A model generated the notes under the pieces. That model saw only the letters and a list, made by a program, of their open reading frames with translations. It was not told the DNA's origin and did no database searches. Below, in pieces: positions 37,432 through 47,045 of a DNA stretch of 64,000 nucleotides. Made by a program: the position numbers and the translations under genes. Source of the stretch: Paenibacillus massiliensis 2301065 = DSM 16942 (GTDB lineage Bacteria; Bacillota; Bacilli; Paenibacillales; Paenibacillaceae); contig NZ_KB898191.1 of NCBI RefSeq assembly GCF_000377505.1, forward strand, positions 310,001-374,000. The letters run 5' to 3'. Each line of letters starts with the position of its first letter. Position 1 is the stretch's first letter.

Positions 37432-38594
37432 AATGCACTGCTCTTTCCGAACAGCTCATTGTGCTCAGCTGAGCGTAGCGTATTGTGACCGAACTCTACC
37501 TGAATAAGCTCACACTTTTCGACAAGCTGTGTGATGAATTGAATAGCATTTGCCTCCAGCTCCGCATCTTGCTTGACGCGCTTGACCAGCCAAGGCGTTA
37601 GCCAGTTCGGATCGCGAGGGGTCATGCATGCTTTTAGAAGCTCCTCTTGGGCTGCCTGTTGCTCCATTCTGAAGGCTCGAGCATAAGGAAGTGCATAATC
37701 GAACTTGGGGAATATGATCTTCTTAAGCTGAAAATCCGAGCAAGTCGGTACCCCAAATAGGCTAGATAGCTCCTGTGGGGTAAGCTCTGCTTTTTTGGAC
37801 GAGCCTATCTTCCGCAAAATATCCTCATCCTTATTCAGCCATTCAGCCGGCTGCTTGCGAGAGAAATCATAGTCCTGCAGGCATACCTTCAGCTCTGGAA
37901 AGCTCTCTGCGCTCCCCAGACCAACCCGTATGGCCAGTGGCACATATTCAAGGCTGAAGGCTCCGTGCTGCTGATGCAGGATTACCCGATCATTTGCCAC
38001 AAATTCATAGCCCTGCCCAAGCAGATATAGCAAGAAGGAGGTCTTGCCACTAGCCTTATCTCCGCAAATTAGTACCCCTTCACTACCAATCCCCCCTGCA
38101 GCCGCACCATGAATAATCATTCCCTGCCGATTTTCTGCATGTCTAAGAATTAACTCACGAATAACCCGAAGCAGATAGGAGCCTCCCTCCAGCGCTTCCT
38201 CGCGAGTACAGACATATAACAGGTCTCCCTCCTCTGGCTGGATCACCACATAGTGGCCGTCGGTACATACGCACACCCGTATGCCCTGACCATGATACAC
38301 ATTCACTTTGCTGCCACTCTTGTGTACGTGAAGTGTGTGTCCTGGCTCCAATTGACCTGCCAGCTCCAGCGCTTGCTCCAGCAATGCCTGACTACTCCTG
38401 TGATGGATGACACAATGCTCCTGCTGACTGACATAGGCTGAAGGATGCTTGGGCATGGCATTTAGATAAGCTTCGATGTAAACGTTAACATTTACCTGGT
38501 CAGTCATACACCTCACAGATACGCCGGGAAATGTATACAGGTACTCATGCTCCCAACTATTAAATACTGCCATGAAATCCTTCCATTGCTCCAT
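37428..38594 (-). CDS. HprK-like serine kinase
   Basis: Protein of 388 residues. The C-terminal half resembles the kinase domain of HPr kinase/phosphorylase: HGAAAGGIGSEGVLICGDKASGKTS with Walker A at about 178-185 (the motif spans 162-186), then GYEFVANDRVIL with the catalytic Asp. The N-terminal 150 residues match nothing I know. HprK-like kinases of this build phosphorylate C-terminal Ser of lasso peptides (paeninodin type) and occur in other biosynthetic operons. The target here is unknown. The ATG at 38594 has GAGGAG 8 nt upstream. Confidence 0.7.
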   Translation of the reverse strand: MEQWKDFMAVFNSWEHEYLYTFPGVSVRCMTDQVNVNVYIEAYLNAMPKHPSAYVSQQEHCVIHHRSSQALLEQALELAGQLEPGHTLHVHKSGSKVNVYHGQGIRVCVCTDGHYVVIQPEEGDLLYVCTREEALEGGSYLLRVIRELILRHAENRQGMIIHGAAAGGIGSEGVLICGDKASGKTSFLLYLLGQGYEFVANDRVILHQQHGAFSLEYVPLAIRVGLGSAESFPELKVCLQDYDFSRKQPAEWLNKDEDILRKIGSSKKAELTPQELSSLFGVPTCSDFQLKKIIFPKFDYALPYARAFRMEQQAAQEELLKACMTPRDPNWLTPWLVKRVKQDAELEANAIQFITQLVEKCELIQVEFGHNTLRSAEHNELFGKSSAL

Positions 38595-38675
38595 GCTCTC
38601 TCTCCTCGTCATTGTATTGAGCACCCTTCAGGTTAAATGACCCAAGTGAGAAGGCTGCCAGGGAAATCCGGGCTA

Positions 38676-39659
38676 TTACGCCCGTCTTGCGAATCTTGCC
38701 AGCTTCTCCTTCCAGCAATCCGTGCCTTGCCGGATACAGACGAGATCCGACATGCTGCTCCGCTGGGCCACTGCCTCAAGCTCCACTTGGACAATAGAGC
38801 CTTGCACCATTTCAAAAAACACATAATCCCAGTCGCTGAGCCTCTCCAGCAAGGCATGTGCACTAGCTCCAAATTGCAGCAGGTGGGCCTCACATACCTC
38901 CAGCAAAAGTACGGGGCTGTGCAGCCTGATCGTCTGCTGTGCTCCTTCGATGCACAATAACTCTGCACCCTCCACATCAATCTTCATGCAGGTCAAGCGC
39001 TTGATATCAGCCTCCTTGAAGAAGGAATCCAGTGCGACGCACCGGGTCGACTGTTCATGATCTGCATGCTCATTCTGCAGTCTTAGAGAGGCACGAGCAC
39101 GCGACTCATCCAGAAAAAATAAAGTCTCCTCCTTGGCCTGATTCGAAACGGCCACATTATAAGCGCTTACATTCTCTGATTTATTCAAGGATAAATGCTC
39201 GCTTAGCTCTATAAAGGTGCGCTGATTAGGCTCAAAGGCAAGCACTTGTCCTTTCTCTCCTACCACTTTGGAGAACAGTATCGTGTAATATCCATAGTTG
39301 GCACCCAGATCAAGCACTGTATCCCCAGGCTGAACCAGCTCTCGGATCGCCGTCTCATAGAGTTCGTGATCTCTCCCCTCGCGCAGCAGGTTGTACGTAA
39401 TCGCATAATAATCCGCGTCATCTACGTAGTACCTTCTCTGGTCGTGCAGCGTCAGGATCATATGCTGTTCATTCACCTCGATACTCTTAACTCGTTGTTT
39501 GATGAATGATCTCAACGTCTCCACAGGTTGCCTGACCTTCTTTTCCCATAGCTGCTGCTTGATATGTAGCTCGCGTTCAACGAACTGACGAGTGGGGACC
39601 TCATCACTGTATTTACGTCTATGATGCTCAATAGCCCTTACTATTCGTTCCTCAGCCAT
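38676..39659 (-). CDS. FkbM family methyltransferase
   Basis: SAM-dependent methyltransferase of 327 residues. A helical N-terminal region (about 1-95) precedes the FkbM domain: VLDLGANYGYYTILFS (SAM site), VLAFEPN, NVAVSN and CMKIDVEGAELLCIEG. FkbM enzymes usually O-methylate sugars or natural products. ATG at 39659; a GTG six nt upstream is closer to AGGAGG and could be the start. First gene of the operon, after an AT-rich leader. Confidence 0.85.
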   Translation of the reverse strand: MAEERIVRAIEHHRRKYSDEVPTRQFVERELHIKQQLWEKKVRQPVETLRSFIKQRVKSIEVNEQHMILTLHDQRRYYVDDADYYAITYNLLREGRDHELYETAIRELVQPGDTVLDLGANYGYYTILFSKVVGEKGQVLAFEPNQRTFIELSEHLSLNKSENVSAYNVAVSNQAKEETLFFLDESRARASLRLQNEHADHEQSTRCVALDSFFKEADIKRLTCMKIDVEGAELLCIEGAQQTIRLHSPVLLLEVCEAHLLQFGASAHALLERLSDWDYVFFEMVQGSIVQVELEAVAQRSSMSDLVCIRQGTDCWKEKLARFARRA

Positions 39660-39767
39660 ATTCACTCTCCCTCCTTCGAAATAAATACCTAAAATAAAGA
39701 ATTAATAATAAATAATTTTAAATATATAATTATTTTACATGGAATTATTTTCATATTGTATTCTAGT

Positions 39768-39794
39768 ATTATCATATATTCAAAAACACGTCAA
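39768..39794 (-). promoter_or_regulatory. Possible promoter of the biosynthetic operon
   Basis: On the minus strand TTGACG (39794-39789), a short 15-nt spacer and GATAAT (39773-39768). The 110-bp leader up to the first gene is extremely AT-rich. This is the only promoter candidate I see for the 17 genes. Confidence 0.4.
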
Positions 39795-39845
39795 TGAGAG
39801 AAAACACACTGCAGATCGGAGCGACGGATGAAAGATATACTTGGA

Positions 39846-39902
39846 CAAAAAAACTCCCTTCACAGCGACCGGTCCTCTTGAACCTGTTACTGCAAAGGGA
39901 GT
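39846..39902 (-). terminator. Terminator of accD-accA
   Basis: ACTCCCTT (39853-39860) pairs with AAGGGAGT (39895-39902), extended by CAG/CTG. On the minus strand seven T follow. It closes the acc operon before the biosynthetic genes. Confidence 0.75.
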
Positions 39903-39909
39903 CTGCTTA

Positions 39910-40902
39910 TTACTGTAATTCACTGTTGGTCTCGTTTTGCTGTTGCTGGTACCAGCCGAATTCCCCAATCTTACGGAACTTCTGGTAACGGTCTTCCTTG
40001 AGCTCGTGAGCATCCATGACGGATAGCTCCTTCAGGTGACGGTCCAGTGCGGACTTCACCGCTTCCGCGGCAACCTCGTAGTCCTTATGGGCACCGCCCT
40101 TCGGCTCTGGAATGATGTCCTCGATCACTTCCATTTCCAGCAGATCCTGAGCCGTAATTCTCATCGCCTCAGCCGCCTGATCCGCCTTAGAGGCATCTTT
40201 CCACAGAATAGATGCTGCTCCGTTCGGAGAGATCGCAGAGTAAATGGCATGCTCCAGCATCAGCACACGGTTGCCGACAGCCATGGCCAAGGCGCCACCG
40301 CTACCGCCCTCTCCGATGACCACACAAATAACAGGTACCGAAAGCTTGGCCATCTCTCGCAGATTGCGGGCAATCGCTTCCGATTGACCTCTCTCTTCTG
40401 CTGTATTCCCCGGATAAGCCCCCTTCGTATCCACAAAGGTAATGATTGGCCTCCGGAATTTGTCTGCCTGCTGCATGAGACGCAGCGCCTTACGGAAGCC
40501 CTCAGGGTGCGGACTTCCGAAGAAGCGAGCTATGTTATCCTTGGTGTCCTTCCCCCGCTGCTGCCCGATCACGGTCACAGGGATGCCATTCAAGCGGGCA
40601 ATCCCCCCTACAACCGCCAGATCATCACCGAAGAGTCTGTCTCCGTGCAGTTCAATGAAATCGGTAAAAATAAGCTCTATAAAGTCCAAAGAAGTCGGGC
40701 GCTGATGAAGACGGGCTAGATGCATTTTTTGTGGAGCTGAAATGTTACTGTATATCTCATCTGCCATCTGGTCGTACCGTTCCTCCAGACGCTTGATTTC
40801 CTCCGTGAAATCAATGCCCTTCTCTTGGCCAAATTGCTTCAATTCTTCTATCTTCTGGCGCATCTCCGCAAGAGGCTTCTCATAAGGCAATTCTCCCGCC
40901 AA
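39910..40902 (-). CDS. accA: Acetyl-CoA carboxylase carboxyltransferase subunit alpha
   Basis: AccA of 330 residues, which with AccD moves CO2 from carboxybiotin to acetyl-CoA in fatty acid synthesis. Family segments: [48 protein letters not shown], and [17 protein letters not shown] (acyl-CoA oxyanion site). TTG start at 40902, one base after the accD stop, with AAAGGGG 9 nt upstream; this matches the usual N terminus. In many Bacilli pfkA and pyk follow accA; here a terminator and the 17-gene group follow. Confidence 0.95.
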   Translation of the reverse strand: MAGELPYEKPLAEMRQKIEELKQFGQEKGIDFTEEIKRLEERYDQMADEIYSNISAPQKMHLARLHQRPTSLDFIELIFTDFIELHGDRLFGDDLAVVGGIARLNGIPVTVIGQQRGKDTKDNIARFFGSPHPEGFRKALRLMQQADKFRRPIITFVDTKGAYPGNTAEERGQSEAIARNLREMAKLSVPVICVVIGEGGSGGALAMAVGNRVLMLEHAIYSAISPNGAASILWKDASKADQAAEAMRITAQDLLEMEVIEDIIPEPKGGAHKDYEVAAEAVKSALDRHLKELSVMDAHELKEDRYQKFRKIGEFGWYQQQQNETNSELQ

Positions 40903-40903
40903 T

Positions 40904-41797
40904 CTAGTACACCCCTTTCGTGCTGTGAAGTTCAAGTAGCTGTGTTAATGTACCGCGCAGGTCCTTGCGGTGAACGACCATATCAAGCTGCCCATGCTGC
41001 AGATTGAACTCTGACGTCTGGAAGTCATCTGGTAGCTTCTGCCGTATGGTCTGCTCAATTACAATTCTACCGGCAAAGCCGAATACGGCGCCTGGCTCAG
41101 CAATATTAATATCTCCCAGCGTAGCAAAGCTTGCGGACACTCCACCTGTCGTAGGATCAGTAACCACAGAAATATAGAGTCCACCCTGCTCGTCCAATCT
41201 GGAGAGAGCCGCACTCGTCTTCGCCATCTGCATCAAGCTAAGAATACTTTCCTGCATCCGTGCACCACCAGAGGTTGAGAAGATGATCACCGGCAGTTTC
41301 TTGGATATGGCCTGCTCAATAGCACGAGTAATCTTCTCACCCACGACAGAGCCCATACTTCCAGTAAAAAAGTCAAAGCTCATTACAGCTACAACTACAG
41401 GTTGTCCACCAATCAAGCCTTCTCCAGTCACAACAGCATCACGCAATCCCGATTTCATCGTCTGCTGCTCCAGCTTGGAGCTGTATCCAGGGAAGTCGAG
41501 TGGATCGACCGAGATCATATCAGCATCATATTCTATGAAGCTTTCATCATCAAACGTCATTTTAATCCGTTCAAGAGCATTCAGTCTCATATGGTACCCG
41601 CAAGATGGGCATACCTTCAGATTCTTCTCCAGCTCCTTGCTATACTGAATTGTTCCGCATTTTCCACACTTGGTCATGAGCCCTTCAGGAATCTCACGCT
41701 TGGGACGATCACCTGTATCAGGTTGTTCGCCGCCACGCGACCGCTCTGCGGGAATCGTTGCGTATTTTCTTTTTTTCTGGAATAAATCTTTGAACAC
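40904..41797 (-). CDS. accD: Acetyl-CoA carboxylase carboxyltransferase subunit beta
   Basis: AccD of 297 residues. The N-terminal zinc ribbon has four Cys (CGKCG and CPSCG). The carboxyltransferase domain has [26 protein letters not shown] and [15 protein letters not shown] start with GAGGTG upstream. It pairs with AccA in the same operon. Confidence 0.95.
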   Translation of the reverse strand: MFKDLFQKKRKYATIPAERSRGGEQPDTGDRPKREIPEGLMTKCGKCGTIQYSKELEKNLKVCPSCGYHMRLNALERIKMTFDDESFIEYDADMISVDPLDFPGYSSKLEQQTMKSGLRDAVVTGEGLIGGQPVVVAVMSFDFFTGSMGSVVGEKITRAIEQAISKKLPVIIFSTSGGARMQESILSLMQMAKTSAALSRLDEQGGLYISVVTDPTTGGVSASFATLGDINIAEPGAVFGFAGRIVIEQTIRQKLPDDFQTSEFNLQHGQLDMVVHRKDLRGTLTQLLELHSTKGVY

Positions 41798-41950
41798 AAC
41801 TACACCTCTTCAGCCGTTAATTTGTCAGCCCAGGATCTATAGAAGCTGCCAATGAAGGAAGTCTTCATCATAAAAAATCTATATTAGGAACATGTCTATC
41901 GAAGAACTTGCGTGGAAGTAGTCCCCACTCCGTGGAACGTATGTCTTGCG

Positions 41951-41977
41951 ATTATAGACTTTGTTGGAGCGTTTGAA
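41951..41977 (-). promoter_or_regulatory. Possible promoter of accD-accA
   Basis: On the minus strand a perfect -10 TATAAT (41956-41951) with a weak TTCAAA (41977-41972) at 15 nt. The long leader to accD has no other clear element. Confidence 0.35.
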
Positions 41978-42069
41978 CACGTATAATTTCTATAATTCCA
42001 AAATAAATGCCAGCACAGGCGTCAGCCTGATCTCCCTCATGCCAGTTGTTCGTGCGTGGGTGCATAGGT

Positions 42070-42258
42070 CTAAGGATGCAGGATGGCATTCAGCACTTCC
42101 TGAACTTCTTCCACTTCTCCAGAAGGGACGAGGATCTCAAATTGCTGCTTGGAGGCACTTATGGCCCGTGTCTTCACCATAAAACCTTCATCAGACAGCT
42201 TGAGCTTGATCATATCAGCCATTTTGGCAGTTGGTGCAATGTAGATCACCGTCCACAC
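42070..42258 (-). CDS. Small DUF2007-like protein
   Basis: Protein of 62 residues resembling the DUF2007-type small alpha/beta domain: WTVIYIAPTAKMADMIKLKL, DEGFMVKTRAI and QFEILVPSGEVEEV. No catalytic residues are evident; members are sometimes labelled putative signal-transducing proteins. GTG start with GGGGG 8 nt upstream. It lies between yutG and accD. Confidence 0.6.
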   Translation of the reverse strand: MWTVIYIAPTAKMADMIKLKLSDEGFMVKTRAISASKQQFEILVPSGEVEEVQEVLNAILHP

Positions 42259-42334
42259 CCTTGTAACCCCCTAGGCAAATGTCTCTCGAGTCCGTATTAA
42301 TGAACTCATGATAACATACCTTACTTTTTTCCCG

Positions 42335-42363
42335 CAAGAAAGGCCCTCTTCCTTCAAGAGGGC
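42335..42363 (-). terminator. Terminator of yutG
   Basis: GCCCTCTT (42343-42350) pairs with AAGAGGGC (42356-42363). On the minus strand CCTTTCTT follows. Confidence 0.6.
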
Positions 42364-42424
42364 AATTAGCATTCCTAATGCCCGCCGTACAAGCTTCGAC
42401 AGCTGGTCGGGAGCTATTTCAAAT

Positions 42425-42919
42425 TTAAGATGTAGGGGGTGGATAATTGCGAGCCAGTGCATTTCCGTGGGCAATACGGGCGGATGCTGCGGCCGCCAGA
42501 CTCGCTACCAGATCATCCAGAAAAACGTGAATACCTTCTGTCTTTCGGTTCAGACGCTCCAGAATTCCTGTTTTGTCCTTGTCAACATAGCCGAAGCTCG
42601 TTAGCCCAATCATACCATATACACTGGTAATCCCTAGTGCCATCGTCTCATCCACGCCATACAGCGGCTCATCTGCCTCCATAATGGTCTGCAGAGGCTC
42701 TGGCAGCAGCTTGCGCTCCGCCAGCTCATCCAACGCTATTCCTGTATACAAAGTATATTGAACCTCACGCTTGCCAAGCACAGACCTGACGCTATCCACA
42801 CATTCCTGAAACGTCAGGTCAGGATAATATTTGCTCTGTAGATGATAGACGATGTCTGCAATGTCCTCGATTTTGACCCCTCTGCGCTGCAGAAGCGCCT
42901 CAGCATACTGTTGTGACAT
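42425..42919 (-). CDS. Phosphatidylglycerophosphatase A family protein (YutG-like)
   Basis: Soluble protein of 164 residues of the PgpA/YutG family: YAEALLQRRGVKIEDIADIV, LALDE-like region ALDELAERKLLPEPL, and the Asp/Asn-rich VYGMIGLTSFGYVDKDKTGIL. The family dephosphorylates phosphatidylglycerophosphate in some bacteria; the function of the short Bacillus type is not firm. GGAGGG lies 6 nt before the ATG. Alone between dnaE and the small DUF2007 gene. Confidence 0.75.
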   Translation of the reverse strand: MSQQYAEALLQRRGVKIEDIADIVYHLQSKYYPDLTFQECVDSVRSVLGKREVQYTLYTGIALDELAERKLLPEPLQTIMEADEPLYGVDETMALGITSVYGMIGLTSFGYVDKDKTGILERLNRKTEGIHVFLDDLVASLAAAASARIAHGNALARNYPPPTS

Positions 42920-43034
42920 GAGCTTCCCTCCTGCTCCGCACCATGAACACCCATGGACAAGTTGCTGCGGAGATACTTTTAGCCGGTGTTCTCATGTGTA
43001 TGCAGCAGCTTTCTGAATTGTTCTTGCCATAAGC

Positions 43035-46000
43035 TTACTTCACACGGACTGTGCCTTGGCCCAATAGCTTTTCCAGCTGTTGGAACAGCTCCGGGGAAGG
43101 CTTGGTCCGGTAGGCATCACTCAGTGCAAGCAAGCGCTGGCTCCCTTCGTAGAAAAGAACCGTCTGCAGATCACCCTCATGCTTCTCCAGTACAGACTTC
43201 ACCATGCTCAGCAGTCCAGCATCCGCTTCAGCTTCCTTGGTGATTTTGATAAAGATTCGCTGATCCGAGCCACTCTTTCTGTCTTGCTCCACTCCTGCTC
43301 TATCAGATAGATTTGCCTGGTCGTTAGTCTCCCTGCCTGTCCCAGCTCCAATAGCACCCTCGATAGCACGGCTGGCTGCGGCATGGGCCTTGGTAACCCT
43401 TTGGCCAGACTCTCCCGAGGACTTCACCAATGCAGATTCATGACGACTGTCGACATTTTGTGCACTTCGTCCATCTGTACGGGAAGCATGATCCAGTACG
43501 GCAGAGGACACCTTCTGTGCTGTCACTGCAACGGATGCTGCAGTGACAGCAGCAGGCGGACTGCCCTGCGCACGTCCAGAGGCAGGACGTCTGGAGCTAC
43601 TGCTCCGGCGTGACAGCAGACGCTGTAGATGCTCTCCACTCAGCGGAGCTACCTCATCGGCAAGCAGCTTGAAGCCCTCGTCCTGCTGCTGCACTCTCGC
43701 ACGAATGGCAAGCAACGCTCCTTTTTCCACATGCGGACGACTTCTTCTCCAGACTTCAGGAAACAATACGACTTCGCAGCGCTCAATCTGATCCTCCAGC
43801 TCCATAAAGGCCATTTCTTTCCCCTGCTTCGTCGTAATCGTCTTCATGGATACGACCATGCCTGCGGTAACGATCACCGACTCATCCGTAGCCTCCGACA
43901 GCTGCATGAGCTTGTCTATACCAGCAGCCACCAGCTCCTCGTCCCAGTCATCCAGTGGATGGCCGGACAGATAGAGACCCAGTAGCTCACGCTCCATCTC
44001 CAGCTGCTGGCCAGCACTGTAAGGCTGTACGTCAGGATAGTTAATTTCCCAGTTCGGCGTCTCCAGGACATCGAAATCGAACAGCTGAATTTGCAGATCC
44101 TCACGCTCCTTGCGCCACTTCAACGCAGCCTCAAGCGTCTCATCAAGCATCGTCAGTAGTTGGGCTCTGTGCCCTGGCAGAGAATCGAAGGCCCCTGCCT
44201 GGATCAGTGACTCAATCACTCTCTTGTTGCACACCCGCAGATCTACGCGACGACAGAAATCTAGCAAGCTGTCGAAAGGACGCTCCTTCCGCTCACTTAG
44301 AATACTTTCCATAGCCTGCGTTCCGACATTCTTAATGGCTGCAAGTCCGAATCGAATATTCTGCGTTACCGGCGTGAACAGTACACCGCTCTCATTCACG
44401 TCTGGCGGCAGCACCTTCATGTTCATGCGTCGACATTCCACGACATACTCCGCCACCTTGCGATGGCTCCCCATCACCGCCGTCAGCATGGAAGCCATGA
44501 ACTGAACCGGATAATGAGCCTTCAGATAGGCTGTCTGGAAGGCCAATACGCCGTAGGCAGCGGCATGCGCACGCGGGAAGCCGTAATCAGCAAAGCGAAC
44601 GATCATGTCATAGACCACATCCGCTTCCGCCTCCGTATAGCCCTTGTTGATGCTTCCTGCCACGAAATGCCCCCGCTCTCGGTCAAGCACCTCACGCTTT
44701 TTCTTGGATACAGCCCTACGCAGCAGGTCCGCCTCTCCCAGCGAAAAGCCCGCCATTCGGGAAGCAATCTGCATAATCTGCTCCTGATACACGATAATGC
44801 CATAAGTATCCTTCAAGACAGGCTCCAGATCAGGGTGGGGATATCGAACCTCTATTGCTCCATGTTTGGCTTGAATGTAGTTCGGAATGAACTCCATTGG
44901 ACCCGGGCGATACAATGCGAGCACCGAGATAATATCCTCGAAGCTGCTTGGCTTCATATCCTTGAGCACTCTGCGCATCCCTGCAGACTCTAATTGGAAC
45001 ACACCTGTCGTCTCGCCTCGTCCAAGCAGCTCATAGGTTAACGGATCATCATCATTGATTTGATTAAAATCAGGCGTCGTACCATATTCCTCTCCAATCC
45101 ATCGGAGGCTGCGCTCAATAATGGATAGCGTACGCAAGCCGAGAAAGTCCATCTTGAGAAGGCCAATCGACTCCAGACTCTCCATCGCGTATTGGGTCAG
45201 GGGTACGCCTTCTCCTCCCTCCTGCAGTGGCACAGCATCCGTCAGGGGCGAACGCGAAATCACGACACCGGCGGCATGCGTAGACGCATGTCTTGGCATT
45301 CCTTCTACCTTCATCGCCATATCGAGCATCGCACGGGTAGCCGGTTTCGTCTCATATAACTCCCGCAGCCCTTCGCTGATCTCCATAGCCTTACGGATAT
45401 GAATGCCGAGCTGGCCCGGAATGAGCTTCGCTGCCTTGTCTACCTCGCCGTAGGGAACATTCTGCACGCGCCCTACGTCACGCACTGCCGCTCTGGCCGC
45501 GAGCGTCCCGAACGTGATAATCTGGGCGACATGCTCCTTGCCGTATTTGGCAACGACATAGTCGATAACCTCATCCCGCCGCTCGTCACTGAAGTCAATA
45601 TCAATATCCGGCATGCTGATCCGCTCCGGGTTCAGGAAGCGTTCGAAGAGCAGCTGGTATTTCATTGGATCTACATTCGTAATCTTGAGTACATACGCTA
45701 CGAGGCTACCAGCAGACGAGCCACGTCCTGGCCCGGTTGCAATTCCCTGCTGATGGGCATAAGCGATGAAATCCCAGACGATCAGGAAATAGTCGCTGAA
45801 ACCCATGCTCTCGATCGTATTCAACTCATAATCAAGCCGCTCCTCCAGCTGTCTGCGTTGCTCCTCATCATGCCAGCGGATATCCTGTGCATAACGATCC
45901 TCCAGCCCCTGAAGACACAGAGACCGTAGATACTCGCCAGGAGACATGCTTTCTGGCAGCGGACGATAAGCTGGTAATATATAATGACCGAATTCCAGCT

Positions 46001-46820
46001 CCAGCTGGCACTCGTCAGCAATAAGCACTGTATTGGCCATGGCTTCTGGCAAATGTGGGAATAAGCGTGCCATCTCCTCAGCACTCTTCATATAGAGCTG
46101 ATCTGTCGGAATACGGAATCTCTCTTCATCCTCCAGCGTCTTCCCCGTGCCAATGCAGATAAGCACATCCTGAACCTCAGCATCCGGACCCGTCAGATAG
46201 TGCACATCATTCGTTAATACGAGTGGAATGTCCAGCTCGCGAGACAGCTCGACCAGCAGTCCATTCACACGCTTCTGGTCGGGCAGCCCATGATCCTGGA
46301 GCTCCAGGTAGAAGTGCTCTCCGAAGATGTCCTTGTAGCGTTTCGCTGCTGCCCGCGCCTCGTGCTCCCGGCCATGTAGCAAATGCTGCGGTACCTCGCC
46401 TCCTAAGCAGGCGCTCAAGCAGGTGATGCCCTCACCGTAGGTCGCCAGACTTTCCATATCAATACGTGGTTTATAATGAAAGCCCTCCAGATGACCGATG
46501 GAGCACAGCTTCATCAGATTCTGGTAGCCCTTCATATTACGTGCGAGCAATATCAAATGATAGATTGGCTGATCCTTGCGGCTGCCACGCTCCTTGCGCG
46601 AGCCTGCAGTCAAATAGACCTCGCAGCCAATGATTGGCTTAATGCCTCGTGCCTGACATGCTTTATAGAAAGGTATAGCCCCGTACATAACCCCATGGTC
46701 TGTCAGCGCTAAAGCCTTCATTCCGTATGCAGCAGCCTGCTCGACCAGCTCCGTGATCCGGGCTGCACCGTCCAGCAGACTATATTCACTATGCGTATGC
46801 AGGTGAACAAATGAACTCAT
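43035..46820 (-). CDS. dnaE: DNA polymerase III alpha subunit DnaE
   Basis: Replicative C-family polymerase of 1261 residues. The N-terminal PHP domain begins FVHLHTHSEYSLLDGAAR. The palm has PDIDIDFSDERRDEVIDY (catalytic Asp), then FLGLRTLSIIE, the helix-hairpin-helix region, and an OB-fold near 960-1060. A low-complexity linker of about 120 residues (about 1069-1188), rich in Ser, Ala, Arg and Gly, separates the OB-fold from the last 73 residues; B. subtilis DnaE has 1115 residues. The ATG at 46820 has AAAGGA 10 nt upstream; an in-frame upstream extension to 46919 lacks family similarity. Confidence 0.95.
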   Translation of the reverse strand: MSSFVHLHTHSEYSLLDGAARITELVEQAAAYGMKALALTDHGVMYGAIPFYKACQARGIKPIIGCEVYLTAGSRKERGSRKDQPIYHLILLARNMKGYQNLMKLCSIGHLEGFHYKPRIDMESLATYGEGITCLSACLGGEVPQHLLHGREHEARAAAKRYKDIFGEHFYLELQDHGLPDQKRVNGLLVELSRELDIPLVLTNDVHYLTGPDAEVQDVLICIGTGKTLEDEERFRIPTDQLYMKSAEEMARLFPHLPEAMANTVLIADECQLELEFGHYILPAYRPLPESMSPGEYLRSLCLQGLEDRYAQDIRWHDEEQRRQLEERLDYELNTIESMGFSDYFLIVWDFIAYAHQQGIATGPGRGSSAGSLVAYVLKITNVDPMKYQLLFERFLNPERISMPDIDIDFSDERRDEVIDYVVAKYGKEHVAQIITFGTLAARAAVRDVGRVQNVPYGEVDKAAKLIPGQLGIHIRKAMEISEGLRELYETKPATRAMLDMAMKVEGMPRHASTHAAGVVISRSPLTDAVPLQEGGEGVPLTQYAMESLESIGLLKMDFLGLRTLSIIERSLRWIGEEYGTTPDFNQINDDDPLTYELLGRGETTGVFQLESAGMRRVLKDMKPSSFEDIISVLALYRPGPMEFIPNYIQAKHGAIEVRYPHPDLEPVLKDTYGIIVYQEQIMQIASRMAGFSLGEADLLRRAVSKKKREVLDRERGHFVAGSINKGYTEAEADVVYDMIVRFADYGFPRAHAAAYGVLAFQTAYLKAHYPVQFMASMLTAVMGSHRKVAEYVVECRRMNMKVLPPDVNESGVLFTPVTQNIRFGLAAIKNVGTQAMESILSERKERPFDSLLDFCRRVDLRVCNKRVIESLIQAGAFDSLPGHRAQLLTMLDETLEAALKWRKEREDLQIQLFDFDVLETPNWEINYPDVQPYSAGQQLEMERELLGLYLSGHPLDDWDEELVAAGIDKLMQLSEATDESVIVTAGMVVSMKTITTKQGKEMAFMELEDQIERCEVVLFPEVWRRSRPHVEKGALLAIRARVQQQDEGFKLLADEVAPLSGEHLQRLLSRRSSSSRRPASGRAQGSPPAAVTAASVAVTAQKVSSAVLDHASRTDGRSAQNVDSRHESALVKSSGESGQRVTKAHAAASRAIEGAIGAGTGRETNDQANLSDRAGVEQDRKSGSDQRIFIKITKEAEADAGLLSMVKSVLEKHEGDLQTVLFYEGSQRLLALSDAYRTKPSPELFQQLEKLLGQGTVRVK

Positions 46821-47045
46821 GCGCTTCGCATCCTTTCGGCGCTTGTTGAACAGATCGGTAGGAATGTCTGTTCCCTTTGGAACTATTTTATCATAACCTG
46901 GCACCTCGCGCCCATACAATAAAAGTACAGGCTCTATCGTGCCTGATCAAGACTTGGCACAAGGCCATATCGTCAGGACATAAGCAACCATAGAAGTTGG
47001 CACAGAGGATCACCACAAGCCAAAAGTGAGAAAGGGAGGGACATG

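Noticed and set aside
33952..39909. Search for a lasso or other RiPP precursor near the HprK-like kinase
   Set aside because: No short frame with a good ribosome site and precursor-like sequence was seen, and no cyclase or leader peptidase is encoded.
42070..42258. Label of glutamate decarboxylase for the 62-residue protein
   Set aside because: Far too short and lacking a PLP site; such labels are annotation artefacts of this small family.
46966..46996. SigE-like promoter before ytrH (CATATC ... CATAGAAG)
   Set aside because: The spacer of 17 nt is too long for SigE and both elements are imperfect.
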